A stretch of 27,543 nt of DNA from a virus. The notes under the pieces were generated by a model. It saw only the letters and a program-made list of their open reading frames with translations. It was not told where the DNA came from and ran no database searches. Shown piece after piece: positions 1 through 8,600 of this stretch. Position 1 is the first letter of the stretch. Each line of letters starts with the position of its first letter. The stretch spans positions 2,386 to 29,928 of IMG/VR virus record IMGVR_UViG_3300000576_000013. One strand, given 5' to 3'. A program made the translations under genes and the position numbers.

Positions 1-3000
1 CCAATTCTCGTCTGAGCAAAATTTGCAGCTTCTTGAGATCCGGGGGTACCAGAAACATTTTGAGCGGTCGTGTTGCCTGCTGAAGGTGTGATGAAAATAC
101 CTCTAAGAACATCACCTAGTATTTCTTGCAATCTTGTAAATGCACTTATTGTTGCTTGTTTTTCACCCTCCCCGTATTGCGCAGATGCTCCGACAAAATA
201 AGCACTTGCCGCGACTAGAGTCTCAAGATTGCCACCATATGTGAGATCATATCTTAATGCATCAAGAACCAGACCAACATCTTCACGACATTTCTCTTCA
301 TCGTAATCGAGTGAAGGAAGATTTTCAGCAATCCAAGCATCAATCTCATCTAAAATAAAATCTCTGTTATCAAGAAGTAGTCTTCGTGCATTAAAGAATC
401 CAGGATCGTATCCAACAGGATCTGGAAGAACTATACTAGGTGCAACTTCGGGTCCATTTTGAAAGATATTCAACAGTATGTCGAATAAAGTATCTACTCT
501 TGCAATAGATGGCCCATCAGAAAGTTCTGCTATTACACTTGACTTTGCTTCATTGAAAGTGTCGATTGTCAATTGTCGTTGTGGCTCTGCAAGAACATTA
601 GCTGCATTTGCTCTGTAATATGCATTGGCAGCAGTTATGGTTCTAAAGTTGGCACCAAACGCCATGTCATACGCGACAGCTTCAATGATTAGTTTCAAAT
701 CTCGATGACATTTTTCGTAACTATACAAATTAGTTGGTTCGAATACTCGGTCACCTTTATAGTCAAAAAAGCCTGCAATAAAGTTTCTAGTTCCGGTTTG
801 AGTACCAGCCAATAAGTCAAAGGTGATTGATCTAAGAAGAAACCCAGTATCTCTTTTAGTCAATGTTTCGTCTATTAGAGAATATTCAGAACCAATAAAC
901 TTCAATGTTTTTGTTTTCAATACATCTTTGAATAGCAATATTGTGCTTCTGCTATTAAGAAACTCAACATCAATCCAAGATCGATCAAAAGAAGTTGGAT
1001 GTGCTGGCAATGAACTCAAATCATTTTGAAGAACAACAGTTGCAATCTTGTTTGTAAGAGAAAGGACTTTTGAACTTTCAACATTTGTAGCGACCGGACC
1101 TGTCAGTGTCTGCCCAGGGTAAATGCCGAGAACAACTTCTGATGATATCACACCAAGTTGTGCAATTGCAGCTGCGGTGGGTTCTTTTTGGTTTACTGGA
1201 AGTTGGCTTGAAGAACCCGTAAAATATGCTTCAGCATTCGCAATTGTGGCAACATTTGTGTGATAGTTCACATCATGACTTAGTGCATCAATGATATAAC
1301 CGGTGTCACGACGACACATAGCTTCGTCAAATACCAGTGAAGGATATTCGTTGGAGATCCAATCAATCAGATCATCAATAATGAGCTCTCTGTTTGTCTG
1401 TAATTGATCTCTTGCATTTGTATGTTCATCAATGCCAGTGTCTGAAAAGAATACCGTGTTCGCACTTTCAACACCACCGACCAAGATATCCACAATTTGA
1501 TCAAAGGAATCTGTTACTCGCTCAATACTCGTATTGGCATCTTCAATCAGCTTTACAGTTTCATCTCTCAAAAACTCAATTGCACCGGCGGTTTCTGTCA
1601 GTTGTTCATTTATTACAACTTCCGATGCTTGTCTTCTATAAGAAATCCCACTCACAATTGCCCAATAGTTTGTTCCCAACACAAGATCGTTGGTGACACT
1701 TTCTAGAATCAAGCCGACATCTCGTTTACATTTTGCACCATCAAACCCTTGATAACCGGTGTTGGCTGATGTCAAGAAATCCCATGTAGCGTCAATAATA
1801 GTATTAGCGTCATCAAAGATTTCAGTAGACAAAGATTCATTCTGAACAGTGGGAACAACCGTCTCATATGGTTCTACAACTGGAGTAGATCCATTCGAGC
1901 GCATTGAAATGTCACCAAACTGAGTACCAGAGTTATTCAAAGTGACTTGACCACCGTTTAGTGCATAAAATGCAGTTCGTTGGAATATTGTGATCGAGCC
2001 AATACCATTGATGCCCGCCCCGTTTTTTGCAACATATCCGATACCGTTAGGTGAACGTGGAGTTGCGCCAAATGCAAGCATATAAGGGAAGATAGAGTTT
2101 TGATTTAGTACTGCTCTATCTGCAAGTATCACACCACCCCCATTTCCTACAAGAGGGTTAGCGTTGACCGGATCAAGCGGCGCCGCGATTGACTCTCTTG
2201 CAAAGTTACTTATTTGACTGCAATCTCTGATATATGGCGACCTAAGTATCACTGCACCTGGTCTAAATGCAATACCAAATCCTTTAGATGGATCATCTAA
2301 ATCATCTATTCGTTGATTGCGAAAAGCAAAGCCTTGTACATAACAACCAGAACCGACAAGAAAACAATTTTCTTCTTCGAAGCCGTCATTCATCACGATT
2401 GTTGTAGAATATTGGCCGTTTGTTGATACTATAGAACAATCATCTGGTAATGGTAGGTTGCCATTTGTGAAATATTCACCCGGTAATACTGAAATAGATG
2501 CAGGCTTAGGTGACTTTTTGATTGCTTCAAATGCTTCCTCCAATGTCTGGAAGGGTTTATAGTATGAACCATTTCCGGGAACTGTTGCATTTGCATCGAC
2601 GTATAGCTTTGCGACTTTCTGAAGTGTTCTAGCAATTTCTTCCTGTAATGATTCAAATTCAATTTTTACAGTCTGATTGTTTATTACATCTTTGACTATG
2701 AAATAATCTGTAGAACCCAGCGGTGCTTGATAGAATCCAGTGAGATCTATATTAGGATCCGTTACATCTACATTTGTAGCAGTCCCATCGGAGATATCAG
2801 TATTTGTGATTATGCTATTTGTAATAGAAAGATTATCAGCCGAAGAGTTGCTAAAGCTAGAGTTATCAACCTGTGTGTTTAGTATAGTAGATGCTTCTAT
2901 CAGAACATCAGACAGTGAAGAGTTATTGATAGCAGAATCTTCAACTGTTATTGATGAAAATATCCCTGAAGTCACACTTGGATTGTCTATGATTGGTGAA

Positions 3001-3227
3001 TTGATATTGCTATCACCAATAACAGAACTCGACATGTCGACATTTGAAATATTACCACCGGTAATGGTAATGCTATCAAAAACTTCCAATTGAATTGTTT
3101 TGACTAGTTCAGATCTTGTGATGTTCTTAGTACCAAGATCACCCTGCTCTAGATTTACGACAACAAATAGGTCATTAGAATTTAATCTATTAGCAACAAT
3201 AGGACTGAGTTCTGATATTCTACTCAT
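1..3227 (-). CDS. Long tail-fibre-like protein, 3' end beyond window
   Basis: An uninterrupted minus-strand frame of 1075 codons starts at ATG 3227 and leaves the window at base 1, so the C-terminus is missing. The start follows GAGAAAG with a 6-base spacer. The N-terminus (MSRISELSPIVANRLNSNDL) resembles the N-terminal attachment segment of marine T4-like fibre proteins. Residues about 60-170 are Asn/Ser/Ile/Thr-rich, low-complexity, probably beta-helical. From about residue 205 (YVDANATVPGNGSYYKPFQT, then ISVLPGEYF) the sequence resembles the opening of a pectate-lyase-like right-handed beta-helix. From about residue 500 onward a degenerate module of the form CxRDxGLIxDAxxxDxxxG occurs about five times. 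The likely role is a peripheral fibre or host-recognition protein. It has its own late-promoter-like motif and is separated from the chaperone gene by 109 bases. The fibre call is inferred from composition, repeats and location; the exact T4 counterpart cannot be named. Confidence 0.75.
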   Translation of the reverse strand, partial: MSRISELSPIVANRLNSNDLFVVVNLEQGDLGTKNITRSELVKTIQLEVFDSITITGGNISNVDMSSSVIGDSNINSPIIDNPSVTSGIFSSITVEDSAINNSSLSDVLIEASTILNTQVDNSSFSNSSADNLSITNSIITNTDISDGTATNVDVTDPNIDLTGFYQAPLGSTDYFIVKDVINNQTVKIEFESLQEEIARTLQKVAKLYVDANATVPGNGSYYKPFQTLEEAFEAIKKSPKPASISVLPGEYFTNGNLPLPDDCSIVSTNGQYSTTIVMNDGFEEENCFLVGSGCYVQGFAFRNQRIDDLDDPSKGFGIAFRPGAVILRSPYIRDCSQISNFARESIAAPLDPVNANPLVGNGGGVILADRAVLNQNSIFPYMLAFGATPRSPNGIGYVAKNGAGINGIGSITIFQRTAFYALNGGQVTLNNSGTQFGDISMRSNGSTPVVEPYETVVPTVQNESLSTEIFDDANTIIDATWDFLTSANTGYQGFDGAKCKRDVGLILESVTNDLVLGTNYWAIVSGISYRRQASEVVINEQLTETAGAIEFLRDETVKLIEDANTSIERVTDSFDQIVDILVGGVESANTVFFSDTGIDEHTNARDQLQTNRELIIDDLIDWISNEYPSLVFDEAMCRRDTGYIIDALSHDVNYHTNVATIANAEAYFTGSSSQLPVNQKEPTAAAIAQLGVISSEVVLGIYPGQTLTGPVATNVESSKVLSLTNKIATVVLQNDLSSLPAHPTSFDRSWIDVEFLNSRSTILLFKDVLKTKTLKFIGSEYSLIDETLTKRDTGFLLRSITFDLLAGTQTGTRNFIAGFFDYKGDRVFEPTNLYSYEKCHRDLKLIIEAVAYDMAFGANFRTITAANAYYRANAANVLAEPQRQLTIDTFNEAKSSVIAELSDGPSIARVDTLFDILLNIFQNGPEVAPSIVLPDPVGYDPGFFNARRLLLDNRDFILDEIDAWIAENLPSLDYDEEKCREDVGLVLDALRYDLTYGGNLETLVAASAYFVGASAQYGEGEKQATISAFTRLQEILGDVLRGIFITPSAGNTTAQNVSGTPGSQEAANFAQTRI
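273..1747 (-). repeat. Five degenerate copies of a Cys-Arg-Asp protein module
   Basis: Within the left fibre gene, five segments share the pattern (K/M)CxRDxGLIxDAxxxDxxxGxN. The key cysteine codons lie at 1730 (KCKRDVGLILES), 1316 (MCRRDTGYIIDA), 710 (KCHRDLKLIIEA) and 290 (KCREDVGLVLDA). A fifth copy at about 860 (LTKRDTGFLLRS) has Thr in place of Cys. The spacing is 414, 456, 150 and 420 bases. Copies are followed by an Ala/Tyr-rich stretch such as TITAANAYYRANAA. They are diverged at DNA level, so the repetition is old. Confidence 0.7.
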
Positions 3228-3255
3228 AGGATACTTTCTCTAAAATGGTTTGTTC

Positions 3256-3263
3256 TATTTATC
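3256..3263 (-). promoter_or_regulatory. Late-promoter-like motif for the left fibre gene
   Basis: On the minus strand the sequence reads GATAAATA, one base from the T4 late consensus TATAAATA, and ends 28 bases before the ATG at 3227. The surrounding 13-mer TGATAAATAGAAC (3252-3264) is identical to the one in front of gp48 at 26767-26779, which supports a functional element. The 109-base gap 3228-3336 holds nothing else clear. A weak hairpin, with AGTCAA and TTGACT arms, is followed by a T-run only on the plus strand. Confidence 0.6.
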
Positions 3264-3336
3264 ATTTTATTATTGATCTAGAGGTGTAGTGTCAACAGTC
3301 AACAACGATTGTGCTAAAGCATTGACTTTTTCTTTA

Positions 3337-3999
3337 TTAAATAAAATCTGGTTTGATTGGCCAAACAATATCTGTTGGGAAATCTTCTTGTTGAGGGACA
3401 TCAAGAAGATCTTGTCTATATGTAGCTATTTCTTGTTTTTGTTCGTCTGTGAATGAGTCCCATCTTAAAGGGTTTAGAACAACGACATCTAGTTCTGCTA
3501 ATAGAGAATCTCTTTTATCTCTTGAATCCTGTTTTTTGAATTCAAGAACTTCTTCTTCGGTATACTTACCTACTTCAACTAATTTATCATAGCTTTCAGC
3601 ATTTTTTACTGTCTCTGTTTCATCGCATAGATATTGCATTGTTTCCAATTCAAAAACTCCTTCTTTGACAAAGTCATAGAATGTCTTAGGAACTATTTTA
3701 TTGTTTTCAATTTTTTCTAGAAGAGTTCCAGTGGGCTCTGGGTCGTTTTCTTCTGCCGCATTCAACGATAATAATCCTTCATCCACTAGATCTTGCAAAG
3801 GTCTCAACTTCCAATTTGAATCAAACTTTCGGATGTCATCGCCTATATTGACTTGATTGTTGTTAGGCATGGGATTATCTGTCATCCAATTACCTTCATT
3901 CAAGCAGCCTTCATTATTACATTCTTTATAAAGTTCTTTGTAATTTGTAGTATCAACTATATGAATCACTACATTATCTTTTACTTTTACATATTGCAT
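3337..3999 (-). CDS. Tail-fibre assembly chaperone-like protein
   Basis: This is a 220-aa protein. The last 65 residues (RDSLLAELDVVVLNP, SFTDEQKQEIATYRQDLLDV, FPTDIVWPIKPDFI) match the phage tail assembly chaperone pattern: an R-D-x-L-L-A-E-x-D helix, then TDEQ...YRQ.L.D.P, then (F)P....WP.KP. In that family the protein helps fibre subunits fold or trimerise and is usually encoded next to the fibre gene, as here. The N-terminal 150 residues are acidic and not recognised; they may be a fibre-specific part. The start ATG at 3999 follows AAGGAGA (4011-4017), which overlaps the TAA stop of the upstream fibre gene, with an 11-base spacer. The gene is thus co-transcribed with the 470-aa fibre. The family call is good; which of the two fibres it serves is inference. 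Confidence 0.75.
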   Translation of the reverse strand: MQYVKVKDNVVIHIVDTTNYKELYKECNNEGCLNEGNWMTDNPMPNNNQVNIGDDIRKFDSNWKLRPLQDLVDEGLLSLNAAEENDPEPTGTLLEKIENNKIVPKTFYDFVKEGVFELETMQYLCDETETVKNAESYDKLVEVGKYTEEEVLEFKKQDSRDKRDSLLAELDVVVLNPLRWDSFTDEQKQEIATYRQDLLDVPQQEDFPTDIVWPIKPDFI

Positions 4000-4015
4000 T
4001 TATATAATAATCTCC

Positions 4016-5428
4016 TTAATCTGTTCGTCTCCATATACGTATTGTTCTGTTTAGAGGCCTAGTCTCCCCTGAAGTACTTGTTGATGTTCTAGCACCAGTG
4101 CTCCTTCTTGAATCAAATCCTAGTCTCCAACCGCCCCTGTTACCACTGGCACCTATTGTACTAGTGACTCTTGTGCTCGTAGAGAATACACCTCTTGGGT
4201 TTGCAAATGAAGAGTTATTCCATGCGGCGGCTGAGGTTCCTGAACCTATACCACCAGTTAGTCTTTGCATCTGATCTGATTGTAAGTCGCCTTCAAATGA
4301 ATTTGCTCCACCACCTTCTGTTCTAAAGAAAGCACCTTCTGTGTTGAACATGCGCACCCAAGATCCTCCAAAAAGATCACTTGGTGAGTCGGTTCCTGGG
4401 TATTGAACATAAACAGAGTTCACAGGCCAAAAAGCAATTTTAAGCCGTCGAGGTGTTATTACTCTATCAGATCTTATCCCGTCTAGTGTTTCTTGTACCG
4501 TAGCTTCTCTGATGCTGATACTCAAATCTGAAGTTAAGCTACCACCACCTTGAAGACCAGCTCCTGTGTTTATAGCTCTAGATGTTCTAACTATACTTGA
4601 AGGAATCACAATTTCATCTAGGAGACCTGATGTGATTATAGAAGCGTTCAAGTTTGGTATTCTGGCTTCGTTCAAGGTCCCCGTGGCAATTTTAGAGGCG
4701 TCTAGATTTCCGATCCTAGCACTACTCAGAACACCAGATGTGATTTTGTTGGCATTTAGATTTGGTATTCTGTCAGTCCCTAGAACACCCGTCGTGATTT
4801 TAGAAGCATCAATATCACCTATTCTAGCTCCATCTAAAATACCCGTCGTGATTTTAGAAGCATCAATAGCACCTATTCTATCAGAAGAAAACTGTCCGCT
4901 GGTAATAGAACCTGCATCTATTCCGGTGAGTTCGGAACCATCACCTTGGAAAGAGTTTGCTGTTACTTTACCAGCTTGAGATATGGAAACCTGTGGTGTT
5001 GTAGAACCTTCTAATGAAATATCTAAACCGGCAGAAGCTGAAGCAGTAGATGTTTTTATAGACCACCTAGCATTACCACCATTGATCAATCTAAAAATAG
5101 GTTTTTGACCAGCAGACGTTTTCAGATCAAAGATATTAGAAACGCTAGAATCAATTCTTATTGGTGAATTCGAAATAATCTGATCATTGATATCGTCTTT
5201 GTGTTCTATGACATTTACTGAAAGATCTTCAGTAGATGTATGTTCTGAAAGTATAGTATTAGCTGTAAATGTTCCTGTTAGAGTGGAGTTCCCTGCAACG
5301 GTGAAACCAGCACCTGGTCCCGCAAGCATGACATTTTCGTTGACAAGATCAACAAGTTCGTTTGTCTTTGTCAACCAAACTTGGAACGTATCTGATATCT
5401 GAACATTTGTAATGTTTGTGTTACTCAA
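4016..5428 (-). CDS. Tail fibre with 18-residue repeats and collar-type tip (TTG start)
   Basis: This 470-aa protein starts with TTG at 5428. The start is supported by AGAGGA at 5435-5440 (6-base spacer), by the conserved N-terminus SNTNITNVQISDTFQVWL typical of marine T4-like fibres, and by the lack of an ATG nearby. The central residues 175-282 hold about six 18-residue repeats of the form I(T/A)(S/T)GxLxxxRIxxLDASK, expected to form an elongated trimeric shaft. The C-terminal about 130 residues (LFGGSWVRMFNTEGAFFRTE, then a Gly/Ser/Thr-rich loop, then ETRPLNRTIRIWRR) resemble tail-collar or fibre-tip domains, where host receptor binding usually sits. It overlaps the 59-aa gene by 4 bases (TTGA) and is followed by its probable chaperone. 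It probably builds a fibre attached to the baseplate. No exact T4 gene equivalence is claimed. Confidence 0.8.
   Translation of the reverse strand: MSNTNITNVQISDTFQVWLTKTNELVDLVNENVMLAGPGAGFTVAGNSTLTGTFTANTILSEHTSTEDLSVNVIEHKDDINDQIISNSPIRIDSSVSNIFDLKTSAGQKPIFRLINGGNARWSIKTSTASASAGLDISLEGSTTPQVSISQAGKVTANSFQGDGSELTGIDAGSITSGQFSSDRIGAIDASKITTGILDGARIGDIDASKITTGVLGTDRIPNLNANKITSGVLSSARIGNLDASKIATGTLNEARIPNLNASIITSGLLDEIVIPSSIVRTSRAINTGAGLQGGGSLTSDLSISIREATVQETLDGIRSDRVITPRRLKIAFWPVNSVYVQYPGTDSPSDLFGGSWVRMFNTEGAFFRTEGGGANSFEGDLQSDQMQRLTGGIGSGTSAAAWNNSSFANPRGVFSTSTRVTSTIGASGNRGGWRLGFDSRRSTGARTSTSTSGETRPLNRTIRIWRRTD
4583..4906 (-). repeat. 54-bp tandem repeats in the tail-fibre shaft
   Basis: Six in-frame units of 54 bases encode ITSGQFSSDRIGAIDASK-type repeats. 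Two neighbouring units are nearly identical in DNA: the stretches beginning at 4787 and 4841 share 28 consecutive bases and then differ at about one position over the next dozen. This points to a recent tandem duplication or homogenisation, while the other units have diverged. Confidence 0.85.
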
Positions 5429-5604
5429 TGTCTATCCTCTAACTTCTTTACCGTTTTGCATAGATTATTTATACATATCTTTAGAGACTCTATTTCATTT
5501 TTCATTTGAATCAATTCTTTGTCTCGTTTTTTCTCTTTCCTGTATTTCTGAAGTTCTGCGACGTCAGTTTCTACAAGTGCATTTGAGAAAGTATCACGTA
5601 TCAT
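5425..5604 (-). CDS. Small 59-aa coiled-coil-like protein, function unknown
   Basis: A short frame fills the gap between the 1806-aa gene and the tail fibre. Its ATG at 5604 overlaps the TGA stop of the upstream gene as ATGA, and its own TGA overlaps the TTG start of the next gene. The protein begins MIRDTFSNALVETDVAELQK and ends TVKKLEDRH. It is rich in Lys, Glu and Arg, and hydrophobic residues are spaced as in a helical coiled coil between residues about 17 and 57 (for example LIQMKNEIESLKICINNL). It has no signal peptide or membrane segment. The exact overlaps at both ends and the unbroken frame support a real gene. I do not recognise it. It could be a small fibre or baseplate attachment factor, or a chaperone, but that is only inference from location. 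Confidence 0.75.
   Translation of the reverse strand: MIRDTFSNALVETDVAELQKYRKEKKRDKELIQMKNEIESLKICINNLCKTVKKLEDRH
5435..5440 (-). promoter_or_regulatory. Shine-Dalgarno deciding the TTG start of the 470-aa fibre
   Basis: AGAGGA on the minus strand lies 6 bases before TTG 5428. It sits inside the last codons of the 59-aa gene, which makes translational coupling likely. Confidence 0.7.
5466..5473 (-). promoter_or_regulatory. Perfect T4-type late promoter motif TATAAATA
   Basis: The minus strand reads TATAAATA, an exact match to the T4 late promoter -10 element, 37 bases before the TTG start of the 470-aa fibre and inside the 59-aa gene. If used, it would give the fibre and its chaperone extra late transcripts independent of the long baseplate message. 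The motif is short and the genome AT-rich, so several chance copies are expected in the window; position is the main support. Confidence 0.45.
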
Positions 5605-8600
5605 TCGAATGCAATCCCTCTATAATCAAGAACTTTTGGAACATTTGCAACATTATCAGACAACAGATCAATTCGTATTGCAAATGAGCGATATCCAGAA
5701 TAAGTTCCAGTGTCGTTAGTATATTCAACAACACCGTCATTTTTAGCAGAAGCAGGTATTTCATATACAAATTCCTTGAAATCACCTGTGTTCGACGTGC
5801 TGGAAAACAGATCAGCACCAGAAATTGCTTCAAGTTCAATCCACGGATTGTCTCTTATTGCTACAGGGTCCGAATCATTCTTTAGGCGAACATATGTTTT
5901 TATATCAGTCCCCGGTGGTCTATAACCAGTTACATATAATCTAAAGTCTTCTGCATCAAATCCTTCTTGAAGCTCAACTCTTTTTGAAACGTACTTTGAA
6001 GTAGTTTCTGGATCATTTGTGATCTGATAAATGTAAGCAAACAATTGAGCAGTTTCAATGTCTACAACAGGAGTTGTTGTGGGTATATTTTCTTTTTCCA
6101 AGGTAAGTATTAGTTTCAAATTCTTATCTTGATCTACATCATTTGATTTACTGTATACTATACAACCTTTTTCATTGAACTCTTTATTTGCTGCAAACTC
6201 AAACTCTTTGACATAAGGTAAGTCTTGTTGCGCCAAAGGATCTATTGCTTTGACTGCTATTTTCACATCAGTATTAGAATCTGTTATCCGATTGATCATA
6301 GACTGTATATAACTAAGTTCTATATTATCGACAAAATCTATTTGAGCTGTAGCACCACTATCTATACCACTGATAACATCTGCGGATTCAAAAACTCTAT
6401 TTTCACGAGCGGAAGATTTCTCTAGAATCAACAGGTCTGGTTTTCTCGGATTGAAATATGAAACTTCTCCAGCAACAACTGGCTGTGACTGGAAAGAACC
6501 AGAAAACGATGGCAGTCTATCCACGACAACTTCAGTATCGGATATAACATTGGTAATTCTAAATAGTTCTTCATCTCCTTGTGCATTTTCAACATAGAAA
6601 TAATCGCCGGTGCTATACGAAGACAGCCCAGAACCTGTCACCACATTTGTTTCAGTTGATAGATTCACTGCAAATGTAGAAGTTCCTCTTGTTGCATAAA
6701 CAAGTTCTTCATTTCTGAAAGATCCTGATGAGCTATCGAGTCTTAGAAATTCGTAATCAGTAGTTTCAAGTTCTACAGTACCACTGTTCACATTGAAGTT
6801 ATAGCGATATAAATCAAATTTGATGTCTTCATCTTGATATGAAGTCCAAGCTCTGTTGTTAGTCGATGTGAACAAGACACCATCACCCCAGTCAGCATTC
6901 ACCGGTGTTCCAGTAATCAAATCTGTTTCGCCGACCTTTGTTGTGAAGATCAAATAATCTGGATCGTCAGAATCTGGCTGAATGACAACTGAGTATTCTT
7001 TTTCGGCATCCAATCTGACAGGAGCATCAAAAACAACAGATGTTGCTATAGAGGCGTCATCCGAAACATTTACTTCAGTTGATCTCAGATGTTTTTTCCC
7101 AAACGGCAAAATCTCCCATGCAGGATAACCATTTTCTACTTCGCGAATTTGTATGCTGACTCCTCTTATAGTACTTTTGCGTTTGAAATACAAGTCAATA
7201 CCACTTACATATAAAGCATCAGATCCTTGAGTCATACTTTCTTTGACGAAGAAAGTTTGAGCAAGAGGACATTTACCACCTTCTCTAGTAGTTTCCGTTC
7301 TTACTGTTGTGTTTCTGTTGGTGACTGTTCTTGTCGTTCTGCTTTCTAGAACATCAATGTCTGGAAATCTTGTTGATTGTGTCAAACCAGCTTTTTCGAC
7401 ATTAAAGTTATAAGCATTATATTTTAGTTTGCCTAGAGAAGCAGATGCACTATCAATATTTTCAAACGAATCAACATCCGTGATCACAAGTTCTCTTTCG
7501 CCGACAATAAACGTATTTTCTGGTATTGTGAATATAGCAAAAAGTTCGCCATTTTCATTGGTTCTAATAGCACTACCTTCAACACCAGATCCGAAAACTC
7601 TTTGCCCTGCCTGAGCCTGCTCTACATCTTCAAAATAACGACCGGGTCTAACATGCTGATTTACATCGACTTCATCAAAGAAGAAATAGTGGCGAGTATT
7701 GGGACGAAGTCCATACATTTCTATTTGAATTTTTCTTGATCTAATGAAAGGCTGGAATTCAAAGTTCGTAACAAAATCTCCGATGAAGTTTTCTTCGACT
7801 TCGCCTTCCGTGACACTCAATTCTCTGAAAATATCTTCAAAAACTCTTGTTGTATTTGTTGTCGTTGTGGTTGTGGTAGTTGTTCTTCTTCGTTTACCAC
7901 CACTAGTTTCAGTATTTGTCGCAATACTTCTTCTTGTATTAGAAGCTATCAAATTTGTTTGTTGACTTGTTAGAGGAACAAATTCGCTGAGAGCTTCTGT
8001 AAAATCTATAAATGGCTGAGCCAAGTCAATATCGAGTGATAGCGGTGTGGTAACAGTATCATAAGCAACATCGTAGTTAGGTGTTAGAGCACCAACACCT
8101 TTGAAACTATACACATTACTCGTGCAAGATCTAAAGTTGGTGGCATATTGTTGCTTCAGGAATCTGACAATTCTGTTTGAAGATAGTGTGGTTACAGGCC
8201 CAATAGAATCAGTCCCTTCAGTATCAGTTATTCTCAGATCCAAAGGAAATTGTTTTACACTTGGTTTCAGAGAAGTCTCAGACGAATCAACTGATGCATT
8301 GAAATTTGCGTCAGAAACATCCGCAATTGAAAGATCTACAAATGGATCTACTATAATCCCATTTTTGAAGCGATTATTACCATCTTCATCTTGAATGAGA
8401 AGATTTGCAGTTGATGTTTCGAGCGCGGTCAGAGTTACATAGTAAACCAGACGATCTAGCTTTCTAGATATCTTATCTATGTCTTTCATAGTATAAGTAG
8501 AAACTGTTTTGCTTGTTAGAGAAACAGTCTCGCCTCTGCGGTTCAATCTAAAAGCATCTTCCGGTGAAAGTAATGGAAAGCCTGGCACCACTATTTCAGC

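Noticed and set aside
2429-3093. Short frames on both strands in the left region (for example minus 2429-2662 and plus 2740-3093)
   Set aside because: They lie wholly within the continuous left fibre frame and show repetitive or biased composition expected of shadow frames.
3296-3335. Hairpin with AGTCAA/TTGACT arms followed by a T-run
   Set aside because: The T-run follows only on the plus strand, where no gene needs a terminator. The stem is short with a long loop, so it is not called as a terminator for the minus-strand operon.
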